A stretch of 64,000 bases of DNA from Kryptolebias marmoratus. Lineage: Eukaryota; Chordata; Actinopteri; Cyprinodontiformes; Rivulidae. Below are positions 23,901 to 34,429 of this stretch, piece by piece (within the stretch, counting starts at the first letter, position 1; each line of letters starts with the position of its first letter). Position numbers and translations under genes: made by a program. Below the pieces are notes generated by a model. It had not been told where the DNA came from. It made no database searches and saw only the letters and a program-made list of their open reading frames with translations. The stretch lies in contig NC_051450.1 in NCBI RefSeq assembly GCF_001649575.2, positions 15,908,378 to 15,972,377 of the forward strand, given 5' to 3'.

Positions 23901-26900
23901 AAACCACGAACGCCGCCTTTTTACTGCCCTCCCCAGGAACATCGGCGGCAGGTGACTAACGGCGGAGTAAAGCCGGGTGAAGGGGAGCGAATCCGGGATT
24001 CCCGCTGCGTTCTTACCCCGGAGCAATTATTCGGATGAGCTTAAACAATGATGACAGCTCTCTGGCTCCAAACGACATAACATCACATCCAGTTTGGGTC
24101 GGAGTCCAGCATAATTGCTAAACCCAGTTTCCCCTGCGCTCATTATACTCTGGTGGCAGAGTGTGTTGATGAACTCCTAAATCAAAGCCCAGCTCGGGCT
24201 TTCGCTGAATGCCCAAGTTGTTTCTAAATAAAAGTGCCTGATGTAACGTTCTATTTTTGGTTTGGTATTATCTCCTCTCTCTTTCTCTCTCTCAGCGGGG
24301 GTATGTGTGTTTTTGGGCATTCTTGTCTAATTGTTCTCCTTCGCCGTCTTGCGTCCGCAGCCCGACTCTAACCCTGTGTGCGTTTTTTTTTCTCGCAGGT
24401 ACACGGCGGTGGTGATGCCCGTCCTGTACAACACGACCCACCGCTCCAGGAAGAGGGTTTTCGCCATGATCGCCACGGTGTGGGTGCTCGCCTTCGCCGT
24501 CTCCTGTCCCCTCCTGTTCGGCTTCAACACCACAGGTCAGGGCGTCGACGGCGCGCCAGCTGCTGCCCGGTAAAAGTCAAGGGAGCCATGTCGAAAACCC
24601 CGACCGCTGGCTCGGGAGGTGGTCTGGCGACAGACGGACGCTCAAGCTGGATTTATAGACGCGTCCGCCCTGTTGACCTTTTGTCAAGTGCGAGGTCACG
24701 ACAGCGGACGGGGCGTAGTACGCTGTTAATGTCGCGTTGTTCCAGACGTGATTAGTGCAGAAAGAGAAAAAAAAAAGACGTTTCAGCCTCTAGATTGAAT
24801 TGCTGAGTCTCACATTTTTCCGTATGGGAACATACGAGCGATTTGAACCCGGGAACTTTTGTTTTTTTTGCCATCATCGGCGTTTTCCTGTCATTCGGAG
24901 GCTTCTGTTACAAAAAAATGTACATCTGTTAGTTTAGAGGCTTGTAAACCTGGAAGGTGTGAAAGAAATCCTTGTTTTGAGCTAAAAATGGAGCCTGTAG
25001 AAGTTAAATTATGGTTAGCTTCACAAGTTTAATGAAACCTTTTATTCTTAAACGTTCATCTTGCTGGTGTGCTCGATTACTTTAGATAATTAAACTTTGC
25101 TTCTTGAAGTTATTTCACCTCTTAAATAAAAGAGACATTTGGATAAAGAGACAATCTCTAATTACCACGACCTGCATGACTGAGAAGATCTTTAAATTTC
25201 TTCGTTTTCCACGGTCCAGTGGCTCAACGTGCAAGGTGGACCCGTGACCACAGGTTCCACTTCCTGTTCCTTCAAAATAAACTCCAACGGCAGAAAGATC
25301 CTGGGCTTTTTGGTTGGCATCACACCTAGAAGAAGCTTTAAGTGGACCAAAGGTTTCCCTGCAGGACTTTGCAGATGATCCGAGACTTAAAGGGATAGTC
25401 CGGCTCTTCTGAAGTGGACCACACTCGGTCCAGTCTGAGGTTCTTCCTGCAGGATTATCATAATGCAGTCATGTGACTAATTAAAGCTCCTGAGAAAGCG
25501 TGACACGGTGCCTCTTGTCTGCCTTTATAAACGAAGCGTTTGCTGCGATGTCTCTTTTTTTTTTATGTGCGAACACAAAAAGCCTCACATCTAAACAATG
25601 AAATGTGGGAAAAATTAAAAACAAAAAACCAGGCTGCACAGGCACAGAAAGGAGCGTTAGTCAAAATTGTTACTGAGCTGCTCACGCCACTCGAAGCGTT
25701 TGTTTTAGCCCAGTTAGAATCGATGGGAAACAACGGAACAATGACCGCTGATTACAGGAAGCCCATTGTTCCGCCACGTGTTGGGCGGCTCGATTCGTGC
25801 CCGATCAGGTGCAGAACCCCTCGTTGCTTTGCAGCTTGACAGGCCAAAGGGAACGTGGATCTAGAAAGCAGTAAACCATTTGGAGAACAGACGCAGAAAG
25901 GCTCCGATGCGTTGAGCTTCAGTTTTTACAGCTTGGTTCGCTCACCTGAAGGAAATTCAGCTCTGGACTCTGATCGAACAAATGGCTCGAGGGAGCCTTT
26001 TATTATAAATTCACGGTACTTTGCTTCCAGTGTTAAAGAGCACAAATAACCGAGGTCGTTTAAACCCTCCGGGGGTCAGAGGTCAGGTAAACGATCCGTT
26101 TTCCTTTCTCCCGCAGACGACCCCAGGGTGTGCTCCATCTCCAACCCCGACTTCGTGATCTACTCCTCCGTGGTGTCCTTCTACCTGCCATTCATCGTCA
26201 CGCTGCTGGTCTACATCCGCATCTACGTCTTCCTGAGGATGAGGAGGAAGAGGATCGCCTTCGGGCAGGCCAGCGGGAAAGTGCAGCCCGGCTCCACTCA
26301 GCTGTCCATGGTGAGGCCGTTCTCTGACTTTTACAGAACTATGAGGAAATATTCATAATGATCTGTTTGAGCAGTTTTAAGAAGTCTCAGTTTTCGGCAC
26401 ATTATGTTTGACATAATGTTTAAAATGACTGAATAATTGCTCGGTTCACCCTGTGACGGCCAAAGCTGCTGTCAGAGTCCAGGAGGAGTCACGGAGTCGC
26501 CTCTCGGTCACGCGGTTCCGGGACCAAAACGGCGTCCTTTTGTTACTGTCTTTGTGACACGACGCCCCGGGCTGAACTGTTTCCTCCCTGGGGTTTGCGC
26601 CGAGCTGGTCTGAAGTTGTTGTGGGCGTGGTTATGAGCTCTAATGGAGCCATTTTGCTTTACGGCTGATCCAGCGAAACTTAGAAACCTGCGAGCTTAAA
26701 AAAAGGTGGCTTTTTCGCGGCGTCTGTGGCAGAGGAGGAAGTGCACCTCGCGCCGGGGCGGCGTCGGGACACGCTCCCTTCGTTCGCTTGTTGTCGTGCA
26801 CCGTTGTATTTGCAAATGCTAAATTCCGTCTGAGTCGGCCCAATAAACACGTCTGGTGGCCGGCGAGGGGAAGCAGAAATCTGAACGAGGATTAGAGAGT

Positions 26901-28487
26901 TTAACGCCGCAGGAGGAGGAGGGAGGAGCTTCCCGAGCCTTTAAACCCCGTTTCTGCTACAGGTAAGATATTAATCCTTCGCACCTTTTCCCCACAGAAC
27001 ACCACTTGGAAATGACACGTCTGTTATCTAACATTTACACACACGGCTGACTGCTCAGGATGTATTTTTGGTATCTTTTTTCTTTTTTTTCCAGGAAACA
27101 CGGGTTCAAAAGGGTAATACCAGACAAATGCTGTGGTTTCTGCGTGAAGCGGCTCTGCAGCGGCGCGTTCAGTCGGATGAGGGGTTAGAGAGGAAATGTA
27201 AACGCGTGGACTCCATTTATGAGCGCCGGACACGCCTGTCTGTGCAGCTGAAGCCGACTCGAAATGAAAATGACTCGTCGGGTTAAAAATAGTGCGTTTA
27301 ATCAAGAGGGACGCGTCCGGCGTCGGCCTTTTGTCTTCGGGCGCAGTCGTGCTCGGCGGCGACCGGACTGTTAAAAACTCTGACAGGTTGAGTGAAAGAC
27401 TGGGAGTTTTTCTTTCAACTTTAGCTCTTTTTTTTTTTTTTTACCTGAACGTTTCCAGAGAAACGTTTTAGAGCCACTCAAATCTGACCTGTGAGTACAT
27501 TTAGGGGAAGAACCGGCGTTGTGTCGACAACAAGCAGCAGTCGGTCACAGAAACACAACTTATTCCCACTTTTTTTTTGTCAAATCCATGAAAAATAAGA
27601 CAGACGACGCAGTTTCCTTTTCTGAAGACATAAAACTGAGATTCTGAACGTCTGCAGATCATTGCAGGACCTGACACGTCTTTTTGTTTTAATAATCTGT
27701 CTCATATTTGATCAAATCCATCATTATATTGACGTATATAAAGAATAAATTTATTGTTGTAATCGTTGCCAAGGCGATGTCAGGCCATGTGTTTTATGTG
27801 GTTACCATTTTTATACTGTACTCTAAACAGAAATATGCTTTTAATTGATTTATTTCACCATAATAGTACATTTATTTTGTCTAAATTCGCTTATTTCACC
27901 CCATTTTTTACAATTTGCTCCGTTATAACACCAGTTGAGGGTTACATGTGACAGCGGTGGTGGGAGGCAGATACAGACGGGACTCTTATGGCAGGAAAAA
28001 TTACAAACTAACGAAGGTTTCTGCCCAGGCAGGAGATCCCAGGTGACTGAGGCGAGCAGAAGAAGGATCTCGGGCTGAGGGATGAAACGACCGACTCCGG
28101 GCAGGAGGAGATCGTTAGGAAGCGGGGCTGGAGTGGACAGACCATAACAAAACCAACAGCCTAGTTAGACACCTTGTGTGTGTGAGCTGTAATTATAGGG
28201 TTTGGGTCGGGAAGGAGACTGCCTAAAAAAATATGCCAAACCTGATTTCATTGATCTATTTTTGTTCCCTCTGAGACAAAAACAGGACGGATCGATGAAG
28301 ACAACAAGTCCACCTGTGGACCGACGGGGGTGGAGGGGAATATGAGACACCGTGTTCAGCTGATGATAAAAATTTCCTGTTTAACTTCCTGATTCGTTTT
28401 GTTTCCTCCAGGAGACCTGTCTGCAGGAGGAAACTCCCAAAGCGAAGCAGGACTTATCACCTATAAGGATTAAAGTGGTGGGTGATG

Positions 28488-28536
<49 letters not shown>

Positions 28537-31500
28537 CCGTGTGTGTCCATTTTGTGGTTCTGCTTTAGATGTAGAGTAAAATGTACTCACAAACCCACAT
28601 TTTATTCACAGTGGAACATTATACAGTCCCTCCAGGTTTTCGCGGGGCATTTTCCTAAAAGTGGCAATTTCTTTTTTACTAAAATCAATTAAAAAACCAT
28701 AACTTTTCATTTATAAACCAAAAATACTTCCTAGTTTTTTAAGATTCTCAAAAGGTGCTTTATTTGAGAACTTTGATAGCTTCTAAACTGACATTCATGA
28801 GCATTTCTGGATTGTCCCTGGTCTGCAGCTCTCCTCACATGTTTTGCAGACACAAAGTGTTTGTCGATGCGTTTATGTTCCATGATTACACTGCAGGACG
28901 TGCAAAACAGCTGCAGCTGGGAGGAAACTGGTTTGCTGAAATCTTTGTGGGCAAATGTGAAGCATTAGCGCACATTTTCGTTCGGTCACTGCTCCTGCAC
29001 GCTCCCGGCGTTCTGATGTTAACAGGAAGTGACGTCATGTGTCTTCTTCGTGAGTTATTTGGGGTAATTTTGTATTCCACACTACACAAACCCACAAAGA
29101 AGACACTAGACCGCAGAAACGGTGGTGAATCACTTTAGAAACAATAAATATTGGGTTAAAGTTGCGGGAAGGTTGCAGTGTTTTGGGCAAAGTTGCAAAA
29201 AGTTGCGATTTCGCGGGGTTTGCTTGATTTTGCGTTAATAGTTGCAATCGCAACATCGCAAAATCATGGAGGGTCTGGTTATAAATGTTTAAACAAAGAA
29301 ATTTTACCTTTTTTTTCTGGAAAAAAATATCACCTACAGTTCATAATATCATCAAAATCTCTGAGGTCAAAGGTCAAGGCTGAAAGTTATAATCGGATGG
29401 CCGTGATCTTCAGGCCCTCAGGCTGCATTAAAACCGGGTCTGGTTCTGTTCTGGACACTGCATGGAATCAGGAACTCTTGCACAGATCATCGTCTGTAAA
29501 CACAGCTCAGCCTGAGTTAAAGCTCTATCAGGCAAAGAAGTGAACACCATCCAGAAACTGAAGCAAAGAGGAGAACTGTTCTGAGGTCAGACGCCACAGA
29601 GAGGAGAGGGACCAGCAAACAGCTCAAAGACCTGCCTCTCTGATGGTATGGGGGTGCATTAGTGCCTCTTGCATGAGCAGCTCACACATCTGGAACGGCT
29701 CCATCAATGCAGGAAAGACTCTACGGGATTTTAGACGACGTCGTTCTCAGGGAAAACCTCAGACCGCCTTCATTCCAGGAGCTGAAGTGAGCTGCCGGCA
29801 GTCTGGACCGCGCACCAACCGGTTAGACGCATCTTGAAACGAAAATAAAGTGAAATTATAAACTGAAACACGTGAATCTAGGTCAAACAAGGGAACACAT
29901 TTCTGCTTTCTGTTCAGTCCCAGCTTTTTCAGGTTGTATAATTTCATGAATCACATTTTTGTTCCAACTGGAATTTTAATTATTTATTTCCTCTGTGTGG
30001 TCACAGCCCAGAGGGAGCTGAAAACTGGGATTTTTTTTTTGTTTCCTCGCGGCACCGTCAGCAAAACGAAGCTTTAGAAAAATGGACGAAATGACGATTT
30101 CCTCAGAGGAAAAACGCGTGATCACGTGAGGATTGTTTAAGTTTGTGGCCACGACGGGAAAACCCAGCAGTACAAGAATTAAATCTAGGACATTTAAAGG
30201 GATAGTCTGGTCATTTTCTGTTAAATAGTTGATGTCAGTCGTTGTGTTTGGAGACGGGGGCAGAAGTCTTCTTTCACATCAGTGTGTGTCTTTAGAGAAA
30301 GAGTTGTTTTATAAGCCTGAAAAATTGTTTAGCCATTAGCCTAGCCAGGATGAAGACGTCTGCCCTTCAATAATCATTTCTTTTTTTTTGATTAAAGCAG
30401 CAAAACAAGCTGAAAGCAGAAATATAAAACGCTGCCTTTTCGAAGTTGTAGAAACAAGCGTTGTGATTTAGCAGCTAATCTGTTTCTTTGTGTTTACGAG
30501 TTAGCCGGTGATGGATTGGCCTCCGTTTGGTTTTTAGCTGTTGGGGGGGAAAAACAACAAAAAACACCAAAAAGAAAGAATGTTTTTGCAGAAAACAGAG
30601 CTGCAGTTTGATAACCCTGAGCACAAACACCGCGGTTTCATGGCGTGACGGTAATAAACCAAACATTTTAAAGGGTCTTGTGATTTCATTTAAAACCAGT
30701 CAGAACTCGTGGGCTGCTCCTGAAATAACATCACATCACCTCGGGGCGATCATGTAACCCCCCGTGTGTTTTTATGTGTCTGTCTGTTAGCAAAATATCT
30801 CACGATCCAGTGGTTTTGTTGTTATAACACCTTGTAGCTTGTTGCAAACGTTTAATAAAAACAGCCTTTTCTTAAAAAGTGAATGGGCGTTGCGATTCGA
30901 TTGTTGGTGTTGTTTGCGAGTGGAACATTTCCAAACAGCCGCGGAAAAAGTGTAAACACAGCTGACTGACAGCTCGCATTTGAAGCCAGGATATTATTAT
31001 TTGTAATAATTATTTATATATATATTTTTATGTTGAGGAGAGCAAGAGAAGGAGTGCGTTAAAAGGTATTTTTGTCTTCAAAATCGTCACGATCGGATTA
31101 AAAAACCGACAGATACGCGCAATATTTTAAAACCTGAACAAAAAAATACAATAAATACGGATTATTTATTCAATAATAAGTACCCAATATTACTGTTCTG
31201 CTCTTTTTAAAGTAAAGTTAGACGCTTGAGAAACTGATATTAGCTAGTTAATTAGCTGGGTTATCAGGGAATCTGTTGACGTGCTTGGTTTTGTAGCTTG
31301 TTGCAAACGTTTTCTGCGAGTGGAAGATTTCCAAACAGCTGAGGAAAACATGTAAACACAGCTGACTGACAGATGCTCTACGTTCTGTATGACCTGAGAG
31401 TTCATTCTTATTAGTTTAAGCTGCAGAAACAGCATGTCAGAAAATGTTTGTGACTTTTGGAAATCGTGACTTGAACAGCGCCTGTTAATCTCTTGTCCGC

Positions 31501-34288
31501 CCTCAGCAGAGCGTCGAACCACCGGGCCCGTCCAAGTCGGACCTCCTCTCCGGCTGCCTGTGGCGCAAACGCCCCAAAACGGGGCCCGCCGAGAACTCGG
31601 CGCTGCCCCCGGTGGACACGCACAACTACTGCAGCATCAGCCACGCCTCCTGCGGCCGCACGGAGCTGGACCCGGAGCAGGAGCGGGCGGAGCGGGACGG
31701 GCGGGGCCAGGCGGAGCGCCCCGTCAGGATGGGCTGCGAGGTGAAGGACCTGTCAAACGGGCGGACGCACACGGCGCTGCGGCCCATGTCCCTCTCGCAC
31801 ATCAACCCACGGTTCCGAAGCATGCACGCGCGGGAGAAAAAGGCGACCCAGATGTTGGCCATCGTGCTTGGTGAGTGGAGGACACGTCACAAAGACACAT
31901 GCTGCAGATGTTTGAAAGGAACCGAGTCCCTCAGAGTCCCTCAGAGTCCCTCAGTCTACTTCTCTTCTGGTCATGATGGCACCGCTGCCTTTCATCTCAT
32001 CTGTGTGGATCAGTTGGAATAAATAAAACTAAAAATAAAAGCCTGTCAGACCATGTCAGGACACGGTTTCCACACGCTCCACTAACCAGCCGGGTGACTT
32101 CAGGCCCGGTCCAGTTAACTCCGGCGCCGCAAATATTTGACAAAACTTTAATCAGGAGGTGTCTGATTGCATCACGCCGGCGTCGGTGAAAGGAGGCGTG
32201 CACTCGGCCCAGCCAGTTTCCCCATCTGTGTTTTTTTTTTTTTTGCAGACGATTCCCCCGTGATGTTCAGATTCCAGCGATACGGCTCGAATTTCTGCTC
32301 CGCTGCAGGAGTCTGTTATACTGTGATGCTTAATTATACATCAGAAACTGCATCTGAAGCTGGATGATCGGAGGTTTTATTTCCAGGGCCAGATTTATAA
32401 TCTTCCTGTATGGGAAAGCGATAAAACTTAAACTAGCTCTCATTATTATTTGGTTTTAAATGACCATCATAGTCTTCTGTTAGCTGTCATTAAAAAGTAT
32501 GTATATTTATTAACAGCTGGATGAAAACGCCCTGAGATCCCTTTGTCTTCTCAATGATTAAACTTAAACACAAAATCATTCTGGGCTCAGTAATCAGACC
32601 CCAGCTTTGTGATCAGGAGGGGTTTTTTGGCTCACAATCAGCAGAACATGTTCGGAGAGTTCCCCACTCTTAAAAACCGGGGCGTCATCCCCCCNTGAAG
32701 TCATTTTTACATTTTTTTTTTTTTACACAAGCAACCACAGGAGATCAATACGACTCCCCACTACAAAGACGGCGGCCTTGATGTATTTTAAAAGCCTAGA
32801 AAATGACTACGAAAGCACGCCGTATTGATAATCGTCAGGTGGACTGGGAACCTTACTTGTTTGCGGCTGTAATGACTGTTATTATCGCTTTAATTCAGGC
32901 AGCAATTATATCGACCGCAACAGAAATAAGAAGGTGCCGGGTCTGAGTGTGCAAAATAAATACCATTTAGGAATAAAAAACAAGTTTCTCCGCTTTTGAA
33001 TCCTTCATAGCTTATCGCCATAAATTCAAAGTTTCTCAGAAGTTGTTGCTCTGTTAGTTTCCCATCAACACGTCTGCTGGTGGAGGATGCTGATCAGCTT
33101 CACTGGGTCAGACGATGCTTAAAATGATCCATAAACACATTTTTTTATTCCTCTGCTTGTTGTCGAAGCACGTGGCGTCACCCACGGCCGCCCTGAAGGG
33201 AACTGCATGTTTAAAGCGAAAAAAGCGAAATAACGGCGCCTCCGCCCTGACGTAGATGTGTTTGTGTTTGAAGCTGTTTTATTCTCATTCATATGAAAAC
33301 ATCCTGCAGCACTAAGGAAACAGGCTTTTGTTTCGTTTCCATTAGCTCATCAGACCAACATCAGGGGGTGCTGCAGCACTCGGCGCGCCCCCATTTCCCA
33401 CGGTCTTGGCTGTAGCATAGTTGTAAAAAAAAAAAAAATTTTGTTCAGTTGGTTTGAACTTCACCTCCACCATATATATATATATATATAAAAATATATG
33501 TATGATATGTATGAAGAACAGCTTTTTGTGGTTTTAGCCTTCCGCCCAAACCAAAAATGGTGTCTTAGGAACCACAAAATGTCTTCTTTTTTTTTGACAA
33601 ACGTATCCTCTCGTGTTTCTGTCAGCGTCTTAAAAGGCAGCGACCTCGGAGCCCTAACCCCCGACCCGTGGCCGTCTTCTTCTTCCTGTTTCGCGTGCGG
33701 TTTTTGTCGTTTTCGGTCGTTTTCGGGATTCCCGTGTGGATGAGGGCATTTTCTGGAAGCGGTTCGCGCCGATGGCTAACACCGGGGGTCAAAGATGCTA
33801 ATGTTTATAGCTTAAAAAGGATCTGTTTTAATAAATATTCATTTTTTTTGCTTGTTTGAGTTTTAAAATGGGGTTTCTGCGTTTAGAGACACATTATTTT
33901 AATTAAAAAGCAGCATTTTGCTGATAATTGAAGATCATAATTAACTCTTCTCTTTCTCTTTCTTTTCCCCCCATCTTCACTTCTTTCTAATCCCTAAAAC
34001 TGACGTCACGAACCCGTTTCCCCATCCACGTTTCTCCACCCGCTCCCTCTTTCCCCGCCGTCCTTCCTCCAAACCGCCTCCGCCGCTCCAGGAGTGTTCC
34101 TCATCTGCTGGCTGCCTTTTTTCGTGACTCACATCCTGAACACCCACTGCAGGACATGCTACGTGCCGCCCGGGCTTTACAGCGCCTTCACCTGGCTGGG
34201 CTACGTCAACAGCGCCCTCAACCCCGTCATCTACACCACCTTCAACGTCGAGTTCCGACGGGCCTTCATCAAGATCCTCAGCTGCTGA
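11957..34288 (+). CDS. drd3: Dopamine D3 receptor (D2-like, Gi/o-coupled GPCR)
   Basis: A plasma-membrane receptor for dopamine that lowers cAMP through Gi/o, by family knowledge. The six coding exons are 11957-12253, 20180-20292, 24399-24535, 26117-26310, 31507-31870 and 34092-34288. All have GT/AG borders and matching phases, giving 433 residues. N-glycosylation sites are N12, N23 and N180. TM1 has N56 and TM2 has D84. TM3 has C112 and the amine-binding D119, ending DRY 136-138. W165 is in TM4; the disulfide partner is C188. TM5 has serines 199, 200 and 203. Intracellular loop 3 spans about 217-365. TM6 has CWLP 374-377, TM7 has NPVIY 412-416, and the end is KILSC. The FGFNTTDDP loop and the KILSC end point to D3 rather than D2, and qtrt2 next door agrees. 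ATG 11957 is chosen; ATG 11963 is an alternative. The frame upstream of 11957 has no ATG. Confidence 0.96.
12333..12760 (+). repeat. Teleost non-autonomous dispersed repeat
   Basis: The run GGGGACCTATCATGCAAAAT, TTTGGGGATCTACTGCTTCT and AAACCCTCAGTTTTTTAGC, then a CATCTGCATAAAAGCA segment near 12700, is a common non-coding fish interspersed repeat recognised by this block order. It starts only about 80 nt inside intron 1, close to the splice donor. No right terminal inverted repeat is obvious, so the copy is probably truncated. Confidence 0.5.
13395..13500. other. CpG-rich patch inside drd3 intron 1
   Basis: A short island of CGCC/GCGC-rich sequence (for example CACGCCGCGCCGCCCGCTGC) lies in an otherwise AT-moderate intron. 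It could be an intronic promoter or enhancer, or just a repeat fragment. No exon is attached to it. Confidence 0.25.
13792..15113. repeat. 1.3-kb imperfect palindrome dense in ACTAGT
   Basis: The motif ACTAGT or one-base variants occurs dozens of times, often as TTAACTAGT or GTTGACTAGT. The two halves are inverted copies. Positions 13931-13957 are the exact reverse complement of 14867-14893 (27 of 27). Positions 13870-13892 match the reverse complement of 15009-15031 at 22 of 23. The ends share TCAACAAAC (13792-13800) with its complement at 15105-15113. Pairing continues inward to a centre near 14390-14420, where GCACCTAAAAATGTCAAC (from about 14356) faces GTCAACATTTTAGGTGCAC (to about 14433). 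An unpaired segment of about 70 nt without ACTAGT (14938-15008) interrupts the right arm. It has no coding capacity and could be a foldback transposon or a satellite that grew by inverted duplication. Confidence 0.85.
16747..16985 (+). repeat. Most complete copy of the AATATTTTGCTAACAGACA repeat family
   Basis: Blocks in order: GTTGGGAATGACTCTCAGCT, TACCACGTTGAATTTTAGCT, TGTGTTGGCTAATGTTGATT, GGTGGCCATCTTGC, CCTGAAAGTTTCATGAAAAT, then AAATATTTTGCTAACAGACA. Partial copies lie near 9560-9660, 30779-30830 (reverse), 36311-36525, 48845-48905, 58148-58215, 62020-62175 and 63585-63770. Non-coding; family name unknown to me. Confidence 0.7.
17327..17633. other. Assembly gap (307 Ns)
   Basis: It lies between a poly-A run (17311-17326) and a (CA)n tract (17634-17661). 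A microsatellite/homopolymer probably caused the break. It is inside drd3 intron 1, and all frames crossing it are artefacts. Confidence 0.95.
18011..18245 (+). repeat. tRNA-derived SINE with L2-type tail
   Basis: A perfect B-box GGTTCGAACCC near 18060 sits in a tRNA-like head. It is followed by CTTGCCTACTGGCGATGGTC and AGAGGGCTCTGTGGCG, then CATCGTAGCTTACCGCCATC and a tail GATCAAGAGCTACACAAGTG. This architecture is typical of teleost tRNA SINEs carrying an L2-like 3' end. It is diverged, and no functional tRNA gene is implied. Confidence 0.7.
20351..21546. mobile_element. Outer non-autonomous DNA element with GTGCGTTCACA-type ends
   Basis: The left end reads AAGGCTGCGTTCACAGCTGA; the right end, read as reverse complement, is TAGGGTGCGTTCACACCAGC. 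They share the GCGTTCACA core. Such TGTGAACGCACCCTA ends are common on fish MITE-like elements. A second element (20555-21186) appears to have inserted into it, so the outer element without the insert is about 560 nt. No transposase remnant is recognised. Confidence 0.5.
20555..21186. mobile_element. Inner 632-nt terminal-inverted-repeat element
   Basis: The left end GGCCCGGTTCCAATACTC (20555-20572) matches the reverse complement of the right end at 21169-21186 at 17 of 18 positions. Further inward, CATCCACCCTACACCCCTC faces GAGGGTGGAAGTG, extending the match. It is non-coding. Flanking 8-mers are only partly alike, so the target-site duplication is not certain. Confidence 0.7.
24536..26116 (+). 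other. drd3: drd3 intron 3 (1.6 kb)
   Basis: It lies after Thr182 in extracellular loop 2 (phase 1) and ends CTTTCTCCCGCAG. A fragment with TTAAAGGGATAGTCCGG near 25388-25405 is the start of a common fish MITE-like repeat; a related AAAGGGATAGTCTGG lies at about 30196. Nothing else is recognised. Confidence 0.8.
28494..28536. repeat. Compound (TA)n(TG)n microsatellite
   Basis: About 12 TA units run directly into about 9 TG units in drd3 intron 4. The open frames over it are artefacts. Confidence 0.95.
28624..29277. mobile_element. Non-autonomous terminal-inverted-repeat element
   Basis: The left end CAGTCCCTCCAGGTTTTCGC and the right end, as reverse complement, CAGACCCTCCATGATTTTGC are clear inverted repeats. 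Inside the right end, GTTGCGATTTCGCGGGG and TTGCAATCGCAACATCGC are the usual GCGA-rich subterminal sequence of this teleost element. TTATA lies on both sides if one extra G is counted on the right. The internal 127-residue frame (28755-29138) has no recognisable domain and is probably chance. Confidence 0.7.
29370..29950 (+). pseudogene. Tc1-like transposase relic
   Basis: Fragments in order resemble fish Tc1-type transposons: GGACACTGCATGGAATCAGG, CAGATCATCGTCTGTAAACA, TTAAAGCTCTATCAGGCAAA, GAACACCATCCAGAAACTGA and ATGGTATGGGGGTGCATTAG. They continue with a CATCTGGAACGGCTCCATCA stretch and a GACGACGTCGTTCTCAGGG stretch. Several deletions join distant parts and no long frame survives, so it is inactive. 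It begins about 100 nt after the preceding inverted-repeat element. Confidence 0.65.
30832..31372 (+). repeat. Spaced direct duplication within drd3 intron 4
   Basis: TTGTAGCTTGTTGCAAACG at 30832-30850, then TGCGAGTGGAACATTTCCAA through GTAAACACAGCTGACTGACA at 30914-30972, is repeated as one continuous run at 31291-31372. In the first copy about 62 nt separates the two halves. Either the first copy received an insertion or the second lost it. Confidence 0.75.
31871..34091 (+). other. drd3: drd3 intron 5 (2.2 kb)
   Basis: It splits Gly369 (G|GA) just before TM6. It contains a short GAGTCCCTCA tandem (about 31924-31955), a single N at 32695, poly-A/T runs and a (TA)n tract (33472-33500). A CAGGGGGTGCTGCAGC motif near 33363 is weakly CTCF-like. 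No other exon is recognised. Confidence 0.8.
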
Positions 34289-34421
34289 GGCGCCGCGTCC
34301 GGAGATTAAAATGGAAATGAGGCCGAGCGCTTTTTTTTGGGGGGGGTCTTTTTGCAAACCGTGACCCCAGATGTTCGCCGGCGAGTGGAAACAAACAGAC
34401 ACCAGCGAGGTGAAGCCTCCG

Positions 34422-34427
34422 AATAAA
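34422..34427 (+). terminator. drd3: Candidate drd3 polyadenylation signal
   Basis: AATAAA lies 134 nt after the stop codon. Further AATAAA copies near 34814-34828 would give a longer 3' UTR. Which is used cannot be told. Confidence 0.45.
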
Positions 34428-34429
34428 TG

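Larger units (their letters stand above)
20293..24398 (+). other. drd3: drd3 intron 2 (4.1 kb)
   Basis: It splits the Arg137 codon of the DRY motif (AG|G), a conserved intron position in D2-like receptors. It contains the nested inverted-repeat elements (20351-21546); the rest (21550-24390) is AT-rich with no recognised exon or repeat. It ends TTTTTTTTCTCGCAG. Confidence 0.85.
26311..31506 (+). other. drd3: drd3 intron 4 (5.2 kb)
   Basis: It starts GTGAGGCCG after Met247 and ends at a tandem CAGCAG acceptor. It contains a (TA)n(TG)n microsatellite (28494-28536), an inverted-repeat element (28624-29277), a Tc1-like relic (about 29370-29950) and a duplicated segment (30832-30973 and 31291-31372). 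Stretches 26311-28490 and 29960-30780 show only A/T homopolymers and no recognised feature. Confidence 0.8.

Noticed and set aside
28755..29138. 127-residue frame as a gene
   Set aside because: It lies inside a terminal-inverted-repeat element, shows no domain and has no splice or promoter support.
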